The translations under genes were made by a program, and so were the position numbers. 64,000 bases of DNA from Phanerodontia chrysosporium (Eukaryota > Basidiomycota > Agaricomycetes > Polyporales > Phanerochaetaceae): NCBI GenBank assembly GCA_001910725.1, contig MJGA01000005.1, positions 1,922,001 to 1,986,000 of the forward strand. The letters run 5' to 3'. The notes under the pieces were generated by a model. It was given only the letters and a program-made list of their open reading frames with translations, made no database searches and was not told the DNA's origin. The stretch's first letter is position 1, and each line of letters begins with the position of its first letter. This document shows positions 1-10,919 of the stretch, in pieces.

Positions 1-190
1 AGGGTGGCGCATGCCGACGAAGGCACCGGCTACGGTAAGCCCGCAAACCTCCATTGCTTGCCATCATTGGTCTGACGGCCACCCAGGTGCTTCCCGACTC
101 GCACTTTCCGGCATGGACCGTGAGCGGCGCCCTGTACGGGATTATAAGGTACGTGTGAACGACCAGTCCTGCCCTTTCTCATTCCCCTCA

Positions 191-734
191 ATGCAGTCAT
201 ATCGCGCAGCCCTTACGCCCAACCGCGTCCGCTTTACCGCGCTGTTCTTCCCCGTCTCCGGGGTGTCGAACCAGCACTGGCGGCGATACTGGCTGAACGA
301 GCACGGGAGGCTGTTCATGTCACTGGACATCGTCAAGAAGAACTTGACGAAGTATGAGCAGGTGCAGTTCATCCCACCTCTGCAGTGTACGACAGACTAA
401 ACGCCGCTCGCCTGTCAGTTCCATTTTGACACCGAGCTCAGTCAGAGCCTGGCGACGGCCATGGGTGCGTCCTCCGGTGGAAGCGCATTCTGGGGCATGG
501 CCACCTTCGAGGCGGAATCGTGGGACAAGATCCTCGAGGTCTTCTCTCACCCGGAATATGCCCGCGTCGTCCTGCCCGACGAGCAGCACGTCCTGGACCG
601 ATCTCGGACGCAGGTCTTTGCAGGGGAATTCGCCACCATCCTCGAGAAGAGTGCGCGGTCCAAGGTGGGTCCCGTGAAGCCCGGATTACGTCCGTAGCAT
701 GCGGTAACAACTATCGCCGGTATCACAGCTATAA
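191..734 (+). CDS. EthD-domain protein, tandem copy 1
   Basis: Small EthD-type (dimeric alpha/beta barrel, ferredoxin-like) protein of about 140 residues. Exons 191-361, 419-664 and probably 729-734. The last exon would hold only Leu plus stop; without that splice the frame stops at 697. Landmarks are LTPNRVRFTALF near the N-terminus, YWLNEHG, FMSLDI, and FEAESWDKILEVFSHPEY with RTQVFAGEF in the second half. The start is the first ATG in frame with the conserved block; a TATAAG lies about 45 bp upstream. EthD proteins are known accessories of degradation or biosynthetic pathways, but the substrate cannot be read from sequence. The gene at 1768 has the same intron positions and a very similar protein, so the two arose by tandem duplication. 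Confidence 0.85.
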
Positions 735-1767
735 CATCACCGGTCCACTCTGGCGACCACCAGGCACATGTCTTCTTGTTCGACTGTCTCTGCTTCCTAC
801 TATTCACATTCTTTCGCCGCTTGTACTAGTATTGTATCACTCACGCTTTTCTGATGCACGCCGTACGGACAGAGACAAGTATGTAGTTGTATACAAGATC
901 TATAGCACGCTCACCTTCGCGGAATATCTTCATAACCACCTCGTTTACATCGCGTCATCGTCCTCGAGATCTTGCCCCAGCGGGGAACAGCTTCGAGATG
1001 ACCTCATCCACCTTCGTGGAGGTCCGACGCTGATTCTGCTTCCGTCCTCTGCCTCTTTCGTTGCTTGTGAACTGAATAGCCAGTCGCGGAAGCTGCCGCA
1101 GGCTCAGGATGCCGAGCCAATCGAGGTCGTGCCTTTGGTGAGTCCGCGGTGAGCGACGTCCGCGTCGAGGTCTAGAAACGAGTGAAAGATTCATGCCAAC
1201 AGCGTCGGGAGCAACTCACTCGTCACGCCCCGCCGTCCTCGCCAGTACGACCGACGCGTGACGACTCGAGTGTTCTGCAATTTTCGCGGGAGAACGTAAG
1301 TCGTACTGTAAGCCTGATGGAGCGGCGCCGACGTTGCTACCGGCGCACCTGACGACAGCTTTGCCAGAAGGATTCTGCAATCGACGGCGTCCAGGAGGTT
1401 GGTGACCCGCATCCGCTGATCCTGAAGCGCCTGACCCTTTGACCCAACCGACCAATCAATCGCGGTGGCCGGCCGATCCATTCTCACCGCGTTTGCTCCT
1501 GGCTCAGTTGAAGTTGACGAGCCTTGACAACACTAGTACGCGAAATTTTGGACACGATGGGCTGCGGGTTGTCCTGGCCTTGGCGACGGCTAGCGTCGCC
1601 AGGGCCACTGTGCAGGCTGCGTCGTCCGTATAAGACTCGGTGACCCGTGCGCGGTGGGAGGCCACTCGTCCACAGGATTTTGACACCGCCGTTAGGCCCA
1701 CTTCTAATCTCTTCGTTCTCTGACTACCCGCCGTTCGTTACCCTTCCCTCTCGTTAATCCCGCCACA
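735..1767. other. intergenic region between the two EthD copies
   Basis: No frame here has family resemblance or a coherent intron-exon structure. The last 60 bases before the copy-2 ATG are pyrimidine-rich (about 1710-1760), as in many basidiomycete 5' leaders. Confidence 0.5.
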
Positions 1768-2305
1768 ATGCAGTCCACCTACCGCTCCGCCTTCAAGCTG
1801 ACGCCCAACCGCGTCCGTTTCACCGCTCTCTTCTGCCCCGCACCGGGCATCTCCAACGCGCACTTCAAGAAGTACTGGCTGCAGGAGCACGGCAAGAAGT
1901 TCATGTCGCTGGACATCGCCAAGAAGAACTTGACGAAGTATGAGCAGGTCCGTTACGCGCCTTGCTTCTCCGTGTCTCGTCCTTCTGACGAGAGTCTGTG
2001 CAGTTCCACGTCAACAACGAGCTTAGCGAGAACCTCGCTGAAGCTATGGGTGCCTCGCCGCGCGGCAGGTCCCTCTGGGGCATGGCCATCTTCGAAGCCG
2101 AATCCTGGGACAAGATCCTCGAGGTCTTCTCGCACCCCGAGTACCAGCGCGTCGTCTACCCAGACGAGAAGGTCATTATCGACCGCAGCCGCACGCAGGT
2201 CTTTGCAGGCGAGTTCGCGACGCTGCTCGAGAAGAGCAGACTCCGCGTGAGTATCAAGGTGCTTCGATACGCGGACATTTGAGCTAACAAGTCCATCAGG
2301 TGTGA
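1768..2305 (+). CDS. EthD-domain protein, tandem copy 2
   Basis: Second EthD-type protein, 140 residues. Exons 1768-1947, 2004-2246 and 2300-2305. The terminal exon is only six bases (Val plus stop), entered from a GTGAGT donor with a CTAAC branch site at about 2283. Conserved blocks match copy 1: LTPNRVRFTALF, YWLQEHG, FMSLDIAKKNLTKYEQ, FEAESWDKILEVFSHPEY, DRSRTQVFAGEF. Differences are concentrated at the N-terminus and in the linker after the first intron. Both intron positions are shared with copy 1, which supports duplication of the genomic locus rather than retroposition. Likely a cytosolic dimer; the partner oxidoreductase is not evident, although an epoxide hydrolase lies immediately downstream on the other strand. 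Confidence 0.9.
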
Positions 2306-2452
2306 GATATCACGTACCCTGATTTATCTCTATGCACTCTCCTAATGCTGTAGTTGTGATGAGGCGGTCACGGACATTTGTGGACACACCGTATTTATGT
2401 AGCCTAACGTACCATGTCATATCCTAGTGCTCATCATCCCCTATGCTATTAT

Positions 2453-3632
2453 CTATGCTGCTTTCGACTTGCCTCCTTGCGTGAAGCTATTGATCCACAG
2501 AATTAGCTCTCGAGCGACTTCTTCGGGATGAGTAAAGAGGAGCCAGTGGTCACTATCGAAGTCCTTGCAGATTATACGGTGGTCCTTCATTGCCTCTGAG
2601 CGAACCGTCGCGTATCCAAACGCAGGAGTGCAGATATAATCTTTCGTAGTTGCGCCAAAGAAGATTGGAGAATCGATAGGCGGAAATGCTCTTTCCGGAG
2701 GTATTCCTGGCAGTCTACGCATCAGCATCTCACTTGCTCACGCAGCATAGTACGGCTTACTTGCATCGTCAGCTGCCTGATATCCTTGGACCATTGCACG
2801 GTACCAGTTGAGAGGACCGTTCCACCCCCCTTTAGTGAAGACCTCCTTGAAATACTTCACATCATCCTCAGTCATGTACGACGCCAGGGGTACCTTGAGG
2901 TCCTCCAGCAAACTCTTCTTGTGTGCACCAACAGGAGCGATGTAATCTTTCCACACTTCAGGGTCGCGAGGGAACCACTGGCTGATGAAGGAGTCAATCT
3001 GCGCAAGGATTAGACTCGAGAAGAATGCAGCCGGAGAAAGTACTTGCATGCTCCGTGATTATCTCTCCAGCATCGGGGTCTGCGCCAAAGAATGCCCAGT
3101 ATCCAAACAAGTCGCGACCACTGATGGCCTTCGTGCCATCTAAGAAGGCTTGCAGATCAAATGCGCCCCGCGGAGGTACGTAGGACCCAGCAAAGTAGGC
3201 ATATCCGAGCGCTCGCTCTGGATGGTAGCTGGCAAAGCGCGAGGCTGGAAAGTTTCCCCTGGATTATAGTCGCGGTCAGAGCGTCGGTGCAGACGGGGCG
3301 CGAAAGAGAGACGCACCAGTCATGACCGATGATGACGGCCCTGTCGACACCTTCAGCATCCAGAATGTCCACCAAGTCCTCAATGAGCGCACTGCCACGA
3401 TAGGCGGCAGGTTCTTTCGGCTTGTCCGTCCCGCCATAACCCAGCATATCTGGGGCTACGATGCCATAGCCCTCCTCTATGAAGAACGGCACGATGAAAC
3501 GCCAGTCCCGAGACGTCGACGGGAAGCCATGGCAGAGCAGCAATGTCGGCTTGGGCCTTCAGCGCGAAAAGCCCAGTAGTGGTATGTCAGTCCACGGGAG
3601 GTGGTAACGTCTTTGTAGAGAGATGGGTCCAT
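2453..3632 (-). CDS. soluble epoxide hydrolase (alpha/beta hydrolase), frame broken once
   Basis: Alpha/beta-hydrolase epoxide hydrolase, expected to open epoxides to diols. Exons 3632-3317, 3258-3048, 2998-2761 and 2706-2453. Visible parts: N-terminal MDPSLYKDVTTSRGLTYHYW, oxyanion-hole HGFPSTSRDW, nucleophile-elbow GHDWG (Asp near residue 105), lid tyrosine in NWYRAM, and catalytic His in DSDHWLLF. Intron 2 uses a GC donor (GCAAGT). The frame changes between FRAEG and LLLCHGFP at a GGG run (3553-3555): one base is missing, and with it the four exons sum to 339 codons, the usual family length. So this is either a sequencing deletion or a very recent null allele. It converges on EthD copy 2, with which it may share a detoxification role (inference). 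Confidence 0.88.
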
Positions 3633-3928
3633 GAAAGGTGAAGGTGCGCGATAGGAGTTTTAAACTTCAGGGTCGCCGCACGTGTGCACTGAGACGTACA
3701 AGGGCAATGCGAGCCTGAGGTTTCAGGATGACCACGTTCCACCAACAGGACATCCGCACATGACTGTGTCGTACCTTCTGGTTGGAGGCGCAGCTGCGCT
3801 GACGGGCGGCCTGCGCCCGCAACGTCGCAGGACTCCGAACACCCTGATCCGTGTTCCGCGCAAATGACTGACGATCACGCAACGGTGTTCATTTGGATCG
3901 TATTCGACAGAGACAGAGGCAAGAGGCT

Positions 3929-5271
3929 TCATGGAAAGTAACTAATGATATCGCTCTCCGTTCGATACTCCGCCCTCACCTCCAAAATGTTTATGATGCT
4001 TTGAGCTAACTTCTGTGCCGCCACCTCCTGCATGACTTTCCCGCAACATGTGAGATAAATAACATGAAAGGGACTGATGCCAGTCCTTTACAGCAAAGAC
4101 GAGAGATTGAGCTTCTGAAGCTTCCGCGTCGCACCATCACGTCCTGTAACGTGCTCCAGTCCTGGCTCATGAGGGAATGCGCGAGCGCGTGTGCGAATAC
4201 GTCTTGTGAAGGGGCATTTCCCCCCACCAGTGCCCGACTGTTTGAAGGCGGACGTTTAAACGGAGCACGCGGAGGTTAGGCGCATCCAGTCCGGATACAT
4301 GCTGCATCATATCGTCCCATTTGAACGACTCAGACCTGAATTCCGGCTCTTGAGATGCGGGAACGACAGTGAAGGAGCATGTCAAGTCAAGGATGCGAAG
4401 TGATACAAAGATTTTGGAGCTTCTGTGGGATCTCATGGGGCATGTAGGTCAACTCTACCAGCACGGGTGCTGCGGCGGCTAGGATATTCCATATATTCGC
4501 GTCTAATGTGCGGTAGCCGTCACCTGCCGCAGCGTAGAGCAGTCCAGTTGTTCTGTCAAACGCTCGGTGACACCTTGCAAATACTGTGATGGTGAGAGGG
4601 CTTTCAGGTGATCCACCGCAGTCCTGGTGAAACGACGGTGGATCTGGGACGCGAGGGGGGTGATGGGAATGAGCGTATTCTCTGTGACTCCTTGCAAGAC
4701 CACGGTCTCTATGTGACTGAAGGCAGACAGGATGCTGAGGATGTCTGCGCTGATTCAGTTACCCAGTGCGATGGTCCGAACTCAAGCATTTTGAGATGAC
4801 AGAGTCCTGACGGAATTTGAGGTGGTGGGCCCATGATTCCTGAGCCACGCTCAAGGTTTATCACTAGTAGAGCTTGCATATACGGGAAGAGCGAGGGAAG
4901 AGCATACAGCAGAATATACGGAAGGGCTCTGCTACTACGGTATGTGTGTTCCTCGAAGAGCGAAGACCAGTAAGCCCTAGACGGCGGATGGCGTAGCGGA
5001 TCCGTGGTGATGATAGAATGAGGTCATGGAAGTCTGTGAAGGATACCGTGTGGGAAGGACATTCGCAAGTAATGGCGTACTCATTTTGGGTCCAGAGAGT
5101 ATTACACGGCGGCCAGGAGAATCGGGAGAATAGGAAGAACGCGCTCGACAACTCCCAAGCCTTGCACGTTGAAGAGCATTGTTTCAGACTCGACACGTCA
5201 TCATGGAGATGGCTGATGACTATATCGCACAACTCTTGGGGCATTCTACGAGTGCGAGCCTGAGTCTGCAT
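3929..5271 (-). pseudogene. F-box protein pseudogene
   Basis: Relic of an F-box gene. It starts at 5271 with an intact F-box (PQELCDIVISHLHDD, then LKQCSSTCKAWELSS and LFSRFSWPP). It then needs several frame changes to stay aligned with the F-box gene at 46.1-47.5 kb. Matching segments are YALPSLFPYMQAL (paralog YALHDLLPSLHTL), ILSAFSHIETVVL (VLSAFSDVQTLAL), FAHALAHSLMSQDWSTLQ (FARAWDEWLRAQDWSSLR), and the C-terminal GKVMQEV...YFP-stop at 3929. Breaks fall near 4880, 4735, 4505, 4210 and 4040, and in-frame stops are present. Damage here is denser and more varied than in any other gene of the window, so I call a true pseudogene. No transposon is seen inside it. Confidence 0.85.
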
Positions 5272-5613
5272 GATGCCAGATATGTCGTCGGGAGCAGATT
5301 TACAAGTCTTGACCGTGGGGTTGGGCGGCAAGCTGGACACGCCGGAAATGTAGCTGTTCGGGGTATAGAGATCGTTCAACACATTGCTATGCGAGACAAA
5401 AAAGAACGACCGACCGACCACTACGACGCTACGAAGATAAGGGTGATGAAGGAGGTTCGACTGGGAGACCATCCACCGCCTCGTTGTGACGTGGTCACGG
5501 CCTACGTAAGCCATCCGTTATCGCCTGCCTCGTGGACAAACGCTCAAAGCGCAGGATCTAATATTGTGAATGCAGACACAAAAAATACAGGCGCGCAAGG
5601 GTATATGAGCAGT
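5272..5613. other. intergenic, F-box pseudogene to RDH54 3' end
   Basis: Former promoter of the F-box pseudogene plus the RDH54 downstream region. No gene recognised. Confidence 0.5.
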
Positions 5614-8600
5614 CTAAACATCTTCGTCATGTAGCGTTTCCTCCACGTCGTCTAACGGTGTCTTGGATGAGCGTTCGAATAGGAACGATACGGATCCACC
5701 CGGCAGGGCATCGACAGGAAGCGGTGGACGTGTGGCCTGTAGCACTGCTTCGAGATCAGTGGCTTCCAGGAGCGCACTAACTCGCGACGCCGCAGCGCTG
5801 CTGCTGACTCGAGACCGCGCATCAGGCTCGGGTACAAATACTAGCTTCTGGAGAATCGTGTCTTGTATGCGCTCAACGGCATTGCTTCGCAGACAGTTGA
5901 TATGTGTCCATTGCCAAGGGCAGCAAGCTGCTCTTTCTTCTGTCGCAGGTACTACGGACGAGTCAGTACGACTGGTAGTGGAGCACGCGAAGGCTGTGAA
6001 CACACCTCCTTATCGAGTTTCCTGATGTGTTCTGGCTTCACAGCAGATGCCTGAATGAAACCCATCTCCGAGTCGCCGCCGTCATCGTCGTCATCTTCTT
6101 CCACTTCCGACACTGAACCGCTCGATAGACCTTTCGACGATCTCTCCATAGCTTCCAAGGAGTCGGATCATCTTCGCAAGGACACTCCAGCAGCTCGTGC
6201 GTATGGCATGCAGTGTTGGGATGGATTGTGAAGATGTCTCTCAGCTGTGAAAGAGATGTCAGCGTGCGTTGAAGCACCGACGAATATTACACCCACATCT
6301 TTACGTGTGAACGAGTCCGACTTCGATCCTGAACCGCCCTAGAAAGTTTCTGGTAAGCCCGATGCCAGTATATGCAAGGAAGACGAACCTTTCCAAGCAA
6401 CGCTGCGTGCGAAACAGAGACGTCAGAGCAGACAAAAGAAGGAGAATGTGGATGTCACTTACAGTCACTAAGCCCGAGCTTGGTAACTTGTCGCTGGTAG
6501 ATTTTTTCTGCAAAGAGTAATATGTTAGCATTGAATCCGAAGCAATGCGTGTTAAACCCCACCATCTATAGATCCTGCGGTCAGGAAACGATAAATGAAC
6601 ACGGGACGCTTCTGTCCATCTCTGGGATAGTCGTCAGAATGTCAGAAAGCGGGCGTTGAGCCCGTGAATGTACCTGTGTATTCGAGCCATTGACTGCAAG
6701 TCGTGACTGTTGTCGTTGCCTTAGCAGTTGACTTCGCCTCTCGTAGAACGCGGAATAAACGCACCTCGGATTCCAGTCGGAGTCGATCAAACATAGCCTG
6801 GAAGCACCGATGAGGTTGAGACCCACGCCTCCTGCCTTAGAGCTCAGCAAGAACACGACTAGTCATTGGGTCAGTGATGCGGTGAGCTCACACAAACGAT
6901 GTACCTACATCGTTGCCGTTGAGACGACTTGTTGAACTCGTTGACGTAGTCCTGACGCTTCTGTGCAGCGGTGGACCTAGACAAGAATAAGACAGACCAT
7001 TTAGACAAGCGTGAGAAAGGAGCATACCCGTCAAGCCGAAGGTACGTATATTGTTTCTTCTTGCAGAAAGCCTCGATGACGTTCAGCGTCGACGTATAGT
7101 GAGAGACGACGATACATTTCTCGTCAGTTCCCTGGGATGCAAGTCGTGATCACCCCCATGGCTACGAATTGCCAGAAGCTAACCTTGTAGAGCGCACGCA
7201 GCAAGTTGGCGAGCGCGATCAGTTTACCTTCGCTCTCTGGTCAGCAGACTATCTAACTGGCCAGCAGGAATCAGAAGCGTACCGCTCAATGATACGTCCT
7301 CGATCTGCGCTCGGTCCGGGAGCAGCTTGGCTGCTTCCGTGAACACACTCCTCTTGATAAGTTCGCCCTCAGCATCGCGTCCTTGCTCCCGCGCCTTATC
7401 TGCCGCGGCCTTGAGCAGAATGGGGCTGTTGCTGACCTTCGTGAGCATGCCGATCAGCGCGAGCGACTCCGCCGTCGAGTTCCGCACGAGATTGTCGAGC
7501 TTGTCCGCGGTGAGAATTTGATGGAAGATGTCTCTTTGTAGCTTAGTCGGCGTGATGAAGACCACGTATTCATCTGTATGAATATTGTGAGCGCACGGAA
7601 AGCAGAACGCGGTGCACGACCTTACACTTCGGCGGAAGGTAGTTCTTCAGAATGCCTGCATCCCTCCGTAAGACGAAAGACTGCGCTGTCTCCAGCAACT
7701 GCTCAAGTCGGGCTTCGCCAAGTTCTCTCTCTTTTGCGGAGCATCCTGGAGCGCGACTCTTCAGGATTGGGGTCTCATAAATCTTCTTGAAGTTACTGTA
7801 ACTTCCTGTTTCATACCGGTCAGTTTCTACCACATCTCAATCCCTCGTAGGATACTTACCCAGCAAGCCAGGATTGCAGAAATCCGCCTACGAACACGAT
7901 AATGAGAACTGTTTGACGCGCGAAATCGTGAAACGGACCATAGCATGAAACTCGCTCAAGTCGTTCTGGATCGGTGTTCCTGAGAGAATGATCCTTCGCG
8001 GGGTGCTCAAGGCTTCGAACATGGTCGACGTCTTATTAGATGCGGACTTCAAGCGATGACCTATGAAGGGCAGTGAGCCTTTGCACGCTTATGAGCTTAT
8101 GAAGATCCACATGCCTTCGTCGCAAATGATCAAACCGATTGGCGGGCTATTAGAGTGTGAGTTCCAAGAAAAGATGAAGTCGGATTGTGACGTACATGCA
8201 ATACTGGAGATCGTTGCTGTAGAAGCGCTTCAGTAAACATCACAAGGCACGAATATTGCCGAACTACTGACATCACTGTTCGAAGTCGTTCGTATCCTAT
8301 GATCAACACATGGTGTATCCGGCTATGCAACAGTCAGAAGCTGTCAAAATATTGGAACGCGAATTGACTCACGAATTGATGAACTGCTTTATGGTAGACT
8401 TGTCCTTGTCACCGGTGAAGATGCCAAGTCGGTCTCTTCCCAACCTTGCCCTACATTAATAACGACTTGACGTCGAGAGCACGAGAAGCACACCATTTGT
8501 AAAATTCGTTCTTCCAATTCTGCGAGCACTGGGTTAATAAAATGAAGAAAGGCGGCCACGGGAGACGTACGTTGACGAGCGACACTGGACAGACGATCAT

Positions 8601-10375
8601 GACTTTACCGACTATAGGGCCTAGTCCAGCGTACGGATTTTGCTCTGGAAAGTAATGAGACAATTGTGAGATACAACGATAGCTTCATATACCATATACG
8701 AACTGAGTAGTGTCCAGATCAGCGTGATGGTCTGCAGCGTCTTGCCCATACCCCTGCGAGAACTTCTCAGTTTACTCCAATAGATAGGGCGGCGACACCT
8801 ACATCTCGTCCGCAAGGATGCATCCCCTTCCGTCATGGCCACGCATGGCCATGACGCATTCGTACATGAACTTGACACCCTCGACTTGATGGGGCGAAGC
8901 TTGCGCGCAAGGATGGGATCGATGACCACAGGGACGACAGGCGCGTTCCTACAAGTCTCCCTAGTCAGTATAGGCAGAGGCATATCGAGTATCTACGTAC
9001 TTTTTGTTGAACTTGGCTATATGCGTCTCATCCGGTGACTTCAGTACCACTGCGTCCGGCGCAGTGGGGTCATGCCTTGATGACGCGTTTAGCTCGTTAT
9101 CACAGCCAGCATCATGACACTTACAGAGGGCCCTTAGGCTTTGTCTTTTGCGCCGGGGCGTAGAACGATGCCGCTGCAACGTACTTCTTGGGCGCTGGCG
9201 CGGGTATCGGCGACGGGGCTCTGGGAGCGGGGCAGGCGAGGCATTCACGTTTGCCTTCGGCTGTTTCGCCTCGATAAACGGCAAAGCTTCGGCCTGGCTA
9301 CTGACGAACTCTACGTCGTCTTCGAGGTCCTCTGCGCCGGTAATGGTGGGCATCTCAGCTCGAGTGATCTCGTGGTCGACCTCGAATTCTTTGTTTCCCA
9401 TACGGCCTTCGTAGCCAATGTATATGGGGGTGCCGTCCCATGGCTTCGTACCAATTCTAAGTGGACAACAATGTCAAAATGCAAGTAAACAGAGGAGCAA
9501 GGCGACTCACATAAGTCCTCTTTCTGTAACCAGAGTCATTTTTGTTCCCTTATGCATGAGATAGGCATCGCCATCCCATGTCTTGTGCTTCTTCTGCTGA
9601 GGTTTCCGCCAGTTGACATACCAATATGATGACTTGGTATCACTCGGTTTGGCTTGAGAGTTTGTAGGAGAAGACGCGCCTAGGTGCCGATAAGACGGAG
9701 ACGAAGCTGTAGCAGAGCTAGTATCTGAAGTGGAGGGCGGCTGAACACGCGAAGGTGCCTTGAATCCGTTGCTGTTGTTTGGCCTGAGCGGTACAAATTG
9801 CTTCGCAGCCATACCTGTGTTACGGTGCACAGTAATGCTAGAGCCTGATTCAACCCCAGTAGTTGCCACGCTACCGGAGAAGCAAGTCCCAGACATGTAA
9901 TCAGACGCTTTTATGGCATGGTCGACGCGTATGTCCTTGCCACCGAGATGGAATTCTACATCTTCTTCTAGCTTGGAGGCTTCTACACCGTTTGGTTTGC
10001 CACATGCAACACTGCAGGTAGAGAATGTAAGAGCAAGATATATGCGCTGCACGACCGACTCACCGTCGTCCGTCCTCATTACTCAGCAGCTCGCACCAGT
10101 TGCCTTTGACGATCAGGACACCGTCATAATCCCACGTCTTGTGTTTCTTGTACTGGGGATTGCGCCTGGCGGAGCATCTTAGTTCAAGAAAGCGCTGTCT
10201 CTTGTGAGTCAACGCACCATTGAACAGACCAGTGTTTGCCTCCGCCGGATTTACTCGTCGTCTCGCTGTCGTTTCTCGAGACTGCCTGCTTCTTGTACGC
10301 TGAACCACCTGAGCTGTCTGCGTCGAGTTTCCGTTTGTTGTTTCCGTTTAGAAATGGGGTCTGGAATGCAGGCAT
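5614..10375 (-). CDS. RDH54: RDH54/RAD54B-type SNF2 DNA translocase, frame broken four times
   Basis: SNF2-family ATPase of the Rad54B/Rdh54 branch, which acts with Rad51/Dmc1 in homologous recombination. The N-terminus (ATG at 10375, [16 protein letters not shown]) has two copies of the RAD54B-type motif WRxPQxKKHKTWDxD (near 10150 and 9590). Helicase motifs follow in order: [15 protein letters not shown] (about 8890), Walker A GMGKT (about 8745), DEGH box ICDEG|HRLKS split by an intron (about 8115/8060), [68 protein letters not shown]. The tail has [11 protein letters not shown] and WTHINCLRS. More than 20 introns; the one at 8061-8114 has a GC donor. The frame is one base short at about 9215-9218, 8891-8894, 6165 and 5914, each inside otherwise conserved protein. 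Confidence 0.92.
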
Positions 10376-10919
10376 CGAGGCAAGGAGCGACGGCGGTTGT
10401 GGTGGTGCAGAAACAAGGAGCGTGGCGCCCGCACCACGCGTCGCGACGCGCGGGTGAACTCATTTAGGCACGTGACCGCTCTGCAAAATACGGGCAAAAA
10501 GTGTGGGATATTGTCCATCTCGTTTCACGGGAGAAGAACTCTGGGTCGAGACATCAAAATGATGCTGGCTGTCATGCTGACGATATCGGATGTTACTCTT
10601 AGGCTCGAATTTGTCTGGACACACCGACAAGGCAAGTCCGCAAGTCCGAAGAAGAAAACGGGAGACGAAAGCATCGGCCAAGACATCGCAAATCACACGC
10701 AGACAGGAAGGCGGTGGCCCAGGACTTCAATGTTATAATGACGAGATGCAAATAGGGTATGGGACTGCGGCTCGGCAAGAAGCGTCACAATAAATAACTG
10801 GCCGTGAAGCTGGACCAGGGTACATGCAAGTCGGAGGCTATGTCTGCCCCAACAAGACGGTCATTATCACATCGCAATGCGCTTCTGCGCCGCGAGCCCC
10901 GCCGCCAAGCGCGGCAGCA
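10376..10919. promoter_or_regulatory. upstream region of RDH54 / downstream of amidohydrolase
   Basis: About 540 bp between the 3' end of the amidohydrolase gene and the RDH54 start, both transcribed leftward, so it must hold the RDH54 promoter. No clear TATA box or other element recognised. Confidence 0.4.

Noticed and set aside
955..1640. open frames between the EthD genes
   Set aside because: No family match, no coherent exon chain, and composition not coding-like.
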